Under the pieces are notes generated by a model. It had not been told where the DNA came from, did not search any database, and saw only the letters and a list, made by a program, of their open reading frames with translations. Below, piece after piece: positions 7,972-16,200 of a DNA stretch of 64,000 nucleotides. Position numbers and translations under genes: made by a program. Source of the DNA: Actinopolyspora biskrensis (lineage in GTDB: Bacteria > Actinomycetota > Actinomycetes > Mycobacteriales > Pseudonocardiaceae); the NCBI RefSeq assembly GCF_013408175.1, contig NZ_JACBYW010000001.1:496001-560000 (forward strand), read 5' to 3'. Position 1 is the first letter of the stretch; each line of letters opens with the position of its first letter.

Positions 7972-9613
7972 TCTCCTCCTTGCTGGGGTCGTAGTACCGC
8001 GCGGTGTTCGCGTCGAAGGTTCGGCAGAGCCAGTCGAGTAGGCCTTGGAAGTCGTTCAAAGGCTTCGCCAGTGCCTGGAGCTGGCGTGCTCCGCGTCGTG
8101 GTAGGTCCTCAGCCCACTGATCGGCGGTGTTCTCGCCAGTCCTCTGGACGCGTTTCTTCCAGCGCCCTGCGGCATCCAGCAGTTCCTGTTGCTGGGTACC
8201 GGCATCATCGTTGTTCAACGCTCGCCCCAGATCCCGGAGGAAATCGCCGAACGGCTCGGACAACCGAGGCCAGTACCACTGCGCCAGCAATTGGCGTTTA
8301 GCCGGTGTCTCTCCGGACAGTGCCGTGGCGAAATCGCGTTCCAGTCTCTTGAGCGCGTCGCCGACGTCATCGGCCAGCCCGATGGATAGACCGAGCAGGT
8401 CACCCACGGCCTCGTGACGGAGGTCCGCGCGCAGCAGCGCCACGGGGGCGGGCAGCGTCTCCTGTTGCCAAGCATGAACTGCCCCGCCCTGGGGATTGAG
8501 CTGTTGTCCGAACACGCGCAGCGTGTACACCGCATCGGCGGCGATGTTGTCCGAAGCGGCCATCTCCGCCACGTGTTCGATGGTGCGGGGGCGCTCGCGG
8601 TGCGCGTTCTCCCAGTCGCCGACGAGCAGTTCACGTGCGTGGCGCCAGACGCCGCGCAGCTCCTCGAGCACGACGGGCTGGGCCTGGCCGGTTTTGACGA
8701 CCTTGCCGCGCTGTCGCTTGGTCTTGTACCGGAAGGCGGCCATCAGTTCGGAGTCCGTCAGCTCTGTGCGCAGTCTGGTACCCGGCGTGATGATCACACC
8801 GTCCACACGCACCCCTTGGTCGGTGTGCGCGGGGTGCAGCAGCACGCGGCGCGACGGCCACGTGAGCATGTCCGTCCAGCCGTTCGGGGCACGTCCTTGT
8901 TTGTCCGGTTCCGGTCCCGGCGGATGCTCGTACTCCCACGTCGGGCAGTCCGCGGCGGAAGTCGGCCGCGGATAACCCGCATGAGGATGGTAGATCGGCA
9001 GGTTCAGCAGGAGGGTCTCGCGCAGGGTTGAGCCCTCGAGCAGGGTCGTGGCGAACCGGTTGGCGAGACCGGCTTCGGAGGACTTGTCCACGCGGTACGG
9101 GGTTTTCAGTCCGCCGACGTCGAACGCCTGCAGCGTCACCAGCCACCGCGCGGCCTGGGCCGGGGACAGGGTTACGCGGTCAGCGGTGGTCGTGTGGTCG
9201 AACAGCGTCGCGTTGTTGCCCGTCGCCCTGTGCGGTAATAGCTGGGTGACGTTTCCCCAAGCCTTCTCGCTCAGCGCCGGAGTTTGCAGGAACGGACGCG
9301 TCGTGTGGAACAGGTCGAACCGGTCGGCGACGGTGGCCAGGTAATCCTCGAAGGCCCGTTCGTCCTCCGAGCGCTCGTGCAGCGACGATCCCGTCCACAG
9401 TCGCTTCCACACCGAGGCGTCCTCGGGCCCGTAGCAGCGGTGGGCGAAGGCGAGGAGCATCCGGTGCAACGCCGCGGTCACCACCGGCGTTTCCCCCTCC
9501 AGCCAACGCAGCTCGTGCGCCCGGGTGAATACGTCCCGGATGCTGACCTCGGTGTGCGCGCCATCGAGCGTGACCACCGGAAGCCACGGTTCGGTAAGCA
9601 GGTCGAACTTCAC
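7964..9613 (-). CDS. cse1: CRISPR type I-E Cascade large subunit Cse1 (Cas8e)
   Basis: Protein of 549 aa. The N-terminus KFDLLTEPWLPVVTLDG and the segment SIRDVFTRAHELRWLEG are Cse1/CasA hallmarks. The subunit reads the PAM and recruits Cas3. I chose the GTG at 9613 because AAGGA stands 7 bases before it and the family motif begins at once; an ATG at 9703 would add residues that match nothing I recognise and would run through the hairpin region. The upstream leader carries a CRISPR-repeat-like element and a 12-bp hairpin (9672-9741). Confidence 0.9.
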   Translation of the reverse strand: MKFDLLTEPWLPVVTLDGAHTEVSIRDVFTRAHELRWLEGETPVVTAALHRMLLAFAHRCYGPEDASVWKRLWTGSSLHERSEDERAFEDYLATVADRFDLFHTTRPFLQTPALSEKAWGNVTQLLPHRATGNNATLFDHTTTADRVTLSPAQAARWLVTLQAFDVGGLKTPYRVDKSSEAGLANRFATTLLEGSTLRETLLLNLPIYHPHAGYPRPTSAADCPTWEYEHPPGPEPDKQGRAPNGWTDMLTWPSRRVLLHPAHTDQGVRVDGVIITPGTRLRTELTDSELMAAFRYKTKRQRGKVVKTGQAQPVVLEELRGVWRHARELLVGDWENAHRERPRTIEHVAEMAASDNIAADAVYTLRVFGQQLNPQGGAVHAWQQETLPAPVALLRADLRHEAVGDLLGLSIGLADDVGDALKRLERDFATALSGETPAKRQLLAQWYWPRLSEPFGDFLRDLGRALNNDDAGTQQQELLDAAGRWKKRVQRTGENTADQWAEDLPRRGARQLQALAKPLNDFQGLLDWLCRTFDANTARYYDPSKEEND

Positions 9614-9671
9614 GGATTGTTCCTTAAGGAGTCGGCCGGACTCAGCGAGGAGTGCCTCGTGGGCCGGTGTT

Positions 9672-9710
9672 GCGTGCCGTGGCTTCGAGTCGGCGAGTGC
9701 CACGGCACGC
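9672..9710 (-). promoter_or_regulatory. Perfect 12-bp inverted repeat in the cse1 leader
   Basis: GCGTGCCGTGGC at 9672-9683 pairs with GCCACGGCACGC at 9699-9710 around a 15-base loop. It is about 60 bases upstream of the cse1 GTG and 3 bases from a CRISPR-repeat-like element. It could be an operator, an attenuator or a processed leader hairpin; no T-run follows, so simple termination is less likely. Confidence 0.6.
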
Positions 9711-9713
9711 CAC

Positions 9714-9741
9714 CTTCACCCCCGCTGTCGCGGGGAAATAA
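9714..9741 (-). repeat. Solitary CRISPR-repeat-like element upstream of cse1
   Basis: On the plus strand it reads TTCACCCCCGCTGTCGC then GGGGAAATAA. Array 1 repeats read GCTCACCCCCGCTTGC then GCGGGGAAACC. The 5-bp stem and most flanking bases are kept, with a TG-to-GT swap in the loop and changes at the 3' end. Its orientation is the same as the array repeats relative to cas transcription. There is no second repeat nearby, so it is not a normal array. Confidence 0.65.
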
Positions 9742-9925
9742 CTCGTGCGATGCGCACCTGCGAGTCACCCCAAGGCTGCTTGGGAACATGCATAAGCCTA
9801 CCAAGGTGCCCATCTCCATTGCTGAATGATACTTATGCGTACCTGCTTGACTCGTTCTGCGGCTTCCAGTAGCTTTGCACATCAAGATCAGGAGAGGATC
9901 TTCTGCGGTATTGGAAGGAGCACGT

Positions 9926-10066
9926 GTGCGAAACCTCGAGTACGTCAGTCCTCACGGGCGGCCTGATGTGTGTGTCCAGCTGAACCTGTCCCTGACACAA
10001 GCTATGGTCCTCGTGGTCGTTGTTTGGCTCGTCATCGGTGTGCTCTCCGGGGGTGTGGCCGTGTAA
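9926..10066 (+). CDS. Small single-pass membrane protein (46 aa)
   Basis: GTG at 9926 is preceded by a strong GGAAGGAG site 5 bases upstream. The product has a polar N-terminus (VRNLEYVSPHGRPD) and one hydrophobic helix of about 20 residues ending at the C-terminus (AMVLVVVVWLVIGVLSGGVAV). It is the only plus-strand gene within the cas locus, divergent from cse1 and convergent with the Cas3 C-terminal ORF. I do not recognise it. The ribosome-binding site and clean helix make it credible. Confidence 0.5.
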   Translation: MRNLEYVSPHGRPDVCVQLNLSLTQAMVLVVVVWLVIGVLSGGVAV

Positions 10067-10101
10067 CGATGTCCCCCGACTGGGGAGCGGAACCGGTGCC
10101 G

Positions 10102-10503
10102 CTACTCCAGCGATCTTCCACGATCCCGGACCAGCAGCCCGAAGGTCGTGTGGTGGTGGATGGTCACCTCGTCCACCACCGTGCGACCTTGTGCGTCGAG
10201 TTCGAGGAGCTGGTGGCCGCGCAGCGAGCCGGAACGATCGAACGCAGGCGGTAGTGGCAGCTGCTCGCGAAGCACCGTCAGCGCACGAGGTGACAGGTCC
10301 ACCGGAGCAGAGAGGGTGACCACGGAATCCGCCAGTGCAAGTACCAGTTCTTCGTCCAGTGTCTCGGCCTCCGGGTCGACGATTCCTCCTCTTCGGCTGT
10401 GGAGTTCCCCGGAATCGACGCGCCACACGGGGACGACGTTGATCGCCGCTTCGATGGGGGGATCGGAGGCTTCGTCGGCTTCGGGAGCGTCTTCCGGACT
10501 CAT
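10102..10503 (-). CDS. Separate C-terminal domain of Cas3
   Basis: Protein of 133 aa starting in an ATGA overlap with the cas3 stop. The order of short motifs (VVPVWRVDSGEL, LADSVVTLSAPVDLSPRAL, then LLELDAQGRTVVD) matches what I know of the accessory C-terminal domain that ends full-length Cas3 proteins. The preceding cas3 product lacks this domain. The Cas3 nuclease-helicase therefore seems to be made as two polypeptides. A stand-alone hypothetical protein is possible but less likely given the position. Confidence 0.6.
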   Translation of the reverse strand: MSPEDAPEADEASDPPIEAAINVVPVWRVDSGELHSRRGGIVDPEAETLDEELVLALADSVVTLSAPVDLSPRALTVLREQLPLPPAFDRSGSLRGHQLLELDAQGRTVVDEVTIHHHTTFGLLVRDRGRSLE

Positions 10504-13001
10504 GGCTGCTGCTCTTTCCTGCCGCGTTCTTTGCGTGTTCGGCTGGGGTTGGTCGTGTGGCGGGTGAACTCGTTCAGGCTCTGCCCGGGAATCGACATCG
10601 GCAGCGCGGCGACTTCTCCTTCGTGGGTGTCAACGTGGTCGGTGCGCTCATAGCGCTTCCGAGATTCGTCCCATTGTTCGTATCGCGCTTCCTCGTTCGG
10701 GCGAACTTCCTCGACGTAGACCTTCTGCACGAGCTTCGGCACCGCAGCGGGCATGTCCAGCGTCATGTTCGCGCCCACGGCCTCCATTGTGGAGATCTTG
10801 AGGTACTGCCGGTACACGGCGGACTCCGGAAACCGGTACTTCCGCTTCGCTTTCTGCTTCGCGTTCGCCGGTGGTCGGGGATCGATGAGTCCCAGCATGC
10901 GCTTGGATACGGGGCGGGCGGAGCGCGAATGCCGGTGAAGTCGACCGGCGCGTTGCAGCAACAGGTCCACCGGGCACGGATCGGTGATCATGATGTCGAA
11001 GTCGAGATCCAGGCTCTGTTCCAGCACCTGCGTACCGACGACGATGCCACGGCGATGTTCGCTCTCGGCTCCGAACCTGGCCTGCAGGATCTGCTCGCGT
11101 TCTGCTCGGTCCTTGGCGTCGAGCTGGCCCGTCAGGAAGAACAGCTCCGGTGGTTCTTCCCAGCCGGCGCACTCGGTCTGCAGCGTTTCGAAAGTCCGTT
11201 TCGCACGCGCCACCGTGTTGTGGATGATCGCGGCGCAGCCTTCCGACTCGATGTTCTCGCGCAACCAGCCGACGAGATCCCTGGAGTCATCACGGGAGGT
11301 GGTGGACCGCTCGTGGATCCATTTCAGCACGAGGGGGTTCTGCTCGCTGACCCCGAACTCCCTCGGCGGCCTGCGACCGGTGCCGTCCGCCCACGTCACC
11401 TGCCATCCGCCAGGCTGGGTAGCGGTGAGTTCCTCAGGGGCAGAAGCGGGATTGCGGTGACCGGACTGCCATCGATCGATCAGTTCGTCGCGCCGGGTGG
11501 CCGCCAGGGTCGCGGAGAGGAGGACGACCGTGATGCCCAACCGGCCACACCACCACAACAACCGGTCCAGCAGCGTGGAGGTGTACGTCTCGTAGGAGTG
11601 CACTTCGTCGACGACGAGCACCTTGCTGCTCAGGCACGACATGCGCAGGAAGTTGTGCCGCGAGCGAATCACCGCCTGCAGCGCCTGGTCGATCGTGCCC
11701 ACTCCGATCGGTGCCGCCAACCCACGTTTCTTGGCGAACCACTCGTGGACTTCGTTGCTTCCGGTCTCGGAGTCGGGTTCTGCCGATGAGTCGGCGGATG
11801 CGCCGTCCGATTCCCGCGACGGCTCATCAACACCGACCTCGCGCACCTCGATACGTGGCCCGTGGGGACTCCGCTCGGCCGTCGCCCCGGAGTACACGGG
11901 ATTCGCCCGCAGCGATGAACCCTGCTGTGTGAGCAGCGCATCGATCTCGCCGCGTGCCTGTCGACTCGTGGCCTTCGTCGGCATGCCCATGTACATGCCG
12001 GACAGGCCGAGCCGTTGAACCAGCGTGGCGGCTGCTTGCAGAGCCGCCCGCGTCTTGCCCTCTCCGGTGGGAGCCTCGATCGTGAGGATGCCGGGGGAGT
12101 CGCAGTCGGCGACGAGCTCTTCAACGGTCCGTTGCAGACTGTTCGGAGCGGGTTCGGGGAACATGCCCGCACAGCTCACATCAGTGGGGCGCCACGGTTG
12201 CCAGCCCAGCTCGGCGATGGCTTGCTGAGCGGTCGCCACTGCCTTTGCCCGGTACTCGGCGAGGTCCGACACATCGGGGTGCGCCTCGAACCACCGCTGG
12301 TTCGACGCGATCCAGTCGCTGATCGTCGTCAAACCGGCCAAGCCGACACCCGCCGGATGCGGTAGCGCGACTTCGGTGCAGCCCGTGGCCGGGAACGTGC
12401 AGTCCCACAGGGACGCGACGGTGTCCATCAACTCGTCCCGAGCCACCTGCCACGGTCCCGTTCCCAAGTCTCCTGCCTTGCGCTGGGCCGCGCGGATTTC
12501 CGCACGTTGTGGCAAGGTCCCGTGGTGTCCGCCGATCACCGAAGCGATCTCGTCGGCTGTCTCACCCGCGACACCCATCCTGCGGAAACGGTCCGCCATG
12601 TGCGCCGCGGTGGCCACGCCGTGGGGAAGGTCCGTCCGTTCCGGTGTGGCTCGGTGTCTCTTTTCCGCGTAGTCCAAAGCCCGTAGAACAGGAACACTTC
12701 CAGTGGTGGAGAAACGGGCCGCGGCTATGTCGTGCCGCAATGCCTGGAACGCCGGGGACAACTTGCCGAGGTCGTGCAGCCCGCACAGCACGGCCACGAC
12801 CGAACGTGGCCGTCCCAGCGGACGTAATCCCGCTTCCAACTCGGCACGCACACTCGGGCCGAGCAACACCTCGTAAAGCTCATGGGCGACCGCTGCCGTG
12901 TCGATGAGATGGCAGACCAACGGGTGCGGTACGGGTTCGGACGTGTTGCCGGCCTTCGCCCACGCCGCCGTAACCGGGAGGTACGACGTTTCAGAACCCA
13001 T
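10500..13001 (-). CDS. cas3: CRISPR type I-E nuclease-helicase Cas3
   Basis: Protein of 833 aa. The HD nuclease domain comes first: HLIDTAAVAHEL, CGLHDLGKLSPAFQ (the HD pair) and GGHHGTLP. The SF2 helicase follows: Walker A EAPTGEGKTRAAL, the DEVH box in VLVVDEVHSYETY, motif III LSATL and motif VI QRAGRLHRH. Cas3 is recruited by Cse1 and degrades target DNA. The ATG at 13001 has GGAGG upstream; a longer frame to 13121 has no matching domain. The C-terminal accessory domain is on the next, overlapping ORF. Confidence 0.92.
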   Translation of the reverse strand: MGSETSYLPVTAAWAKAGNTSEPVPHPLVCHLIDTAAVAHELYEVLLGPSVRAELEAGLRPLGRPRSVVAVLCGLHDLGKLSPAFQALRHDIAAARFSTTGSVPVLRALDYAEKRHRATPERTDLPHGVATAAHMADRFRRMGVAGETADEIASVIGGHHGTLPQRAEIRAAQRKAGDLGTGPWQVARDELMDTVASLWDCTFPATGCTEVALPHPAGVGLAGLTTISDWIASNQRWFEAHPDVSDLAEYRAKAVATAQQAIAELGWQPWRPTDVSCAGMFPEPAPNSLQRTVEELVADCDSPGILTIEAPTGEGKTRAALQAAATLVQRLGLSGMYMGMPTKATSRQARGEIDALLTQQGSSLRANPVYSGATAERSPHGPRIEVREVGVDEPSRESDGASADSSAEPDSETGSNEVHEWFAKKRGLAAPIGVGTIDQALQAVIRSRHNFLRMSCLSSKVLVVDEVHSYETYTSTLLDRLLWWCGRLGITVVLLSATLAATRRDELIDRWQSGHRNPASAPEELTATQPGGWQVTWADGTGRRPPREFGVSEQNPLVLKWIHERSTTSRDDSRDLVGWLRENIESEGCAAIIHNTVARAKRTFETLQTECAGWEEPPELFFLTGQLDAKDRAEREQILQARFGAESEHRRGIVVGTQVLEQSLDLDFDIMITDPCPVDLLLQRAGRLHRHSRSARPVSKRMLGLIDPRPPANAKQKAKRKYRFPESAVYRQYLKISTMEAVGANMTLDMPAAVPKLVQKVYVEEVRPNEEARYEQWDESRKRYERTDHVDTHEGEVAALPMSIPGQSLNEFTRHTTNPSRTRKERGRKEQQP

Positions 13002-13231
13002 TCGACCACCCTCCGAACCAGTGGACTGTTCCGCCGCTCGGTGCGGGCCACTGCGCTCATCCTTGATCAACTCATTGGATCTTGCCACGACCACCACCAT
13101 CGTTTGGGGCGAAAAACGCAAAATGGTTTGTGAGCAGTGGAAACGGCCGGTATGTCACGGGCACGTCCAATTGGCCGGCGGTGGTGCCGGGTGCTGCGAG
13201 CGTCGTTGATCGTCGAATTCGCCGCGGTGGC

Positions 13232-16200
13232 TTAGAGCCCCAGACCGGACTGCAGGTCGTTGTCCTGGTCGAGTCCCTCATCGTCGTCATAGCGGTAGTG
13301 CTCGTCGGAGCTTTCGTCGTCGCGGTCATCGGCACGCCACTTGAGCTGCTCGTGGTGGGAGGCTTCGCTGCTGTCGAGCACGGCTTCGCGCAAGGCTTCG
13401 AGGCGGGCGAGCGTGTCGTCGGGATGGTCGTTGTCGTTCGGGATGCTCACGGGCTGCCTCCATGCGTCGGTGATGACTCGCCAGGCTTCGGCCTTGGCGT
13501 TCTGCCCGCCGGGTTCCGGACCCAGCGGCGTGTCGGGGTCGGTGCTGCGGATGTTGTAGGTCTCGCGGTAGGCGGCGGCCAGGCCCGCGAGCTCGTCCCA
13601 GTGCTCGGCGGCGACCGGCTCATCGGGCCGCGGCCCCAGGCCGGAGGTCCAGTCAGGAGGTTCGGCCGAGACCTGCTCGCACAGTTCGGCCAGGCGGGCG
13701 TGTGCGGCCTCGGTGACCTGCTCGAGCTGCTCGGCGAGTTCGGGATCGGCGGCGCGCACGGTGTGGTGCGGATTGGCCAGCCAGGGCAGCACCGGTACGT
13801 CGACGGCGTTCTGCTCGCGTTGCTCGTCCAGCTGGTCGACCACGAGCTGGGCGGCGTAGCGGTGTGCCTCGGTGGGGTCGTCGTCGGCTCGGTAGGTCAG
13901 TTGTTCGGCGGCGGTGGAGACGGCTGCGTCGGCGTCGAGCCCGTCGGCGGCTCCTGCGGCGGCGTGGCGCCACACCAGCTGCCAGGCTGGGTCGGTGACC
14001 GTCAGATCGGGGGCTGCGTAGGTGGTCAGGATCTGCCACCGCCGGATCTGCTCCTCGTCGGGTTCGGTCACGCGGGCCGGGGGATGACGGTCGGCGATGT
14101 GGGACTCGATGCGGCGTGCCAGCACAGCGGCCGGATCAGCGACCGCGTCGAGGTCTCCTTGGGCCGCGGTCGTCTCGACGAGTCGCTCAGCGTCCCACCC
14201 GTCGCGTTGGGCGCGGCGCAGCACGGTCCGCAGCGCGGGCTCGGCTGGCTGGTCCAGTGCGGTGGGCGCGTGTTCGACCAGGGCGTGCTGCGTGGCGGTG
14301 TCGAACAAGGTGTCGGTGAGTCGCTGGTGGCGCTCGGTCAGCACCGCCAGCGAGTCCTCGGTGCGAAGTGCCGTGTCGGCAGTGTCGGTGCCCGCGACGG
14401 CGATGGACAACTCGTCGGCGTCGAATTCGGCGCGGATCCGCTCCACCGGGTCGAGCTTGGTGGTGCTGTCACCACCGAGTTCGACAGCGGAGCGGAGTTC
14501 GGCAGGGTTCCACTGGTTGATGAGCTCGTGCCAAGCGTGGGCGCGCAACCCCTGACTACCGGGCTGCTCGCCCAGCGGGTGGGCGGGGTCGTCGGTGGTG
14601 ATGCTGTAGGTCTCGCGGTAGGCCGCGGCCAGCCCGACCAGGTGGTCCCAGTCTTCGGCGGCAGCAGGGTCCTGCGGGCGCGGCCCGAGTGCGGTGGTCC
14701 AGCGCGGCGGGTCGGCGATGACTTGCTCGCGCAGTTCGCGGTGACGGTGTTCGACGGCGGTGTTGAGCTGACGCGCGTAGTCGGTCACCTCCCGGCTGAG
14801 ACCGGTGAAGTCGGGCCGGGCCATCCACGGCAGTGCGGGTTGCCATCCGGCTCCGTCGGCGCGTTGTTCGTCCAGCGCCGCGGCGAGTACGTCGGCCGCG
14901 TAGTCGCAGGCGGGTACGGGATCGTTGCTGGGGCGCCGGGAGAGTTGCACAGCCGTGGTGTCGAGGGCGGCTTCGGCGTCGAGTCCGTCCGCGGTGGCCG
15001 CGGCCGCGCGGCGCCACACCGGCATCCACGAGGGTTCTTCGACGTCGGCGTTCGCAGCGTGCACTTCGACGATCCCGCGCCACCGGTTGATCTGAGCCAT
15101 CGTGGGATCAGCGCTGCGCGGTGGTGGCTGCTCGTTCAGCAGACGCTGTTCGAGGCGCCACTGCAGCATCGCGGCGGGATCGTCGGCACCGTCCAGCGAG
15201 CTTTGGGCCAGGGCGGCGGGAACGAGATGTTCGGCCTGCCAGCCGAAGTCTTCGGCGGTGCGCACGGTTTGTCGCAACGCCGGCATGGCCGGCAGGTCCA
15301 GCAGTCGAGGGATGTGCTCGGTCAGCACGGACTCGATACGCTCCTCGGCACCGAGGTGGGCCACGTAGTCGTGATGCCCGACCAGGGTGCGCAACGACTC
15401 CGCTTTGCCCAAGCAGGCGCGGAGCTGCTCGGTGGCCGACGTTTCGGCCGAGGAGCGCTGCAGCGCGGCCTCGAGCACCCCGCGGGCGGTGCGTTCGGGT
15501 GGTGTTTCCCGGTGCGAGTCGATGGTGTGCTGGACGGTTTCGACGTAGAGCCGGTTGTCGTGTTCGGCCCGGGTGCTCTGGGTGTAGAGCTGTTCGCGGG
15601 AGAGCCCCTGCGGAACGAGACTGTGTGACGAACCGCCGGTGACCGACATGCCCTGGCTGCGGTTCACGGTGGTCGCGTAGGCCAGTTCGACGTTTTCGGC
15701 GACGTAGTCGGTCGGCAGCACGATACTGCCGCCACTGGCTTGGTGGAGGACCTTGAGGGCCCCACTGCGCCGCACGGTCTGCACCTGCCAAGTGTCACCG
15801 TTCTTGACGAAGTCCTTGCCGCCGAACAGGGTTTTCAGTCGATCGTTGCGGCGAGTGACCACCAGGTCGCCCTTGCCGGCCGCGGTTCCGTCGTGCAGCC
15901 GCACCGCGCGATCTCCATCGACGTCGCCGCGCTGCAAACGTAGTTCACGAGCCTGGCGGTTCAACGCGACGACGTCCTCGTTGGCGGGCACGATCAGCAG
16001 CGACGGGCGTCCGACGTCGAGGTCGCCGCGCCAAGCGCGATGGGCGGCCTCGCGCATCGTCTCCCGGCTCCCTTCCCGCACCCAGCCCTGCTCGAAGTAG
16101 TAGTCCAACCCGGACGGATCTCCGGAGTGCAGCTTCAACGAGGCCGCCGCCTGCTGCTGGTCGGCGAAACGCACGACCTCGCGCAGGTGCAGCGCCCCGT

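Noticed and set aside
13082-15628. 848-codon plus-strand open frame
   Set aside because: Antisense shadow of the relaxase tail; no family motif, and the relaxase frame has clear domain content.
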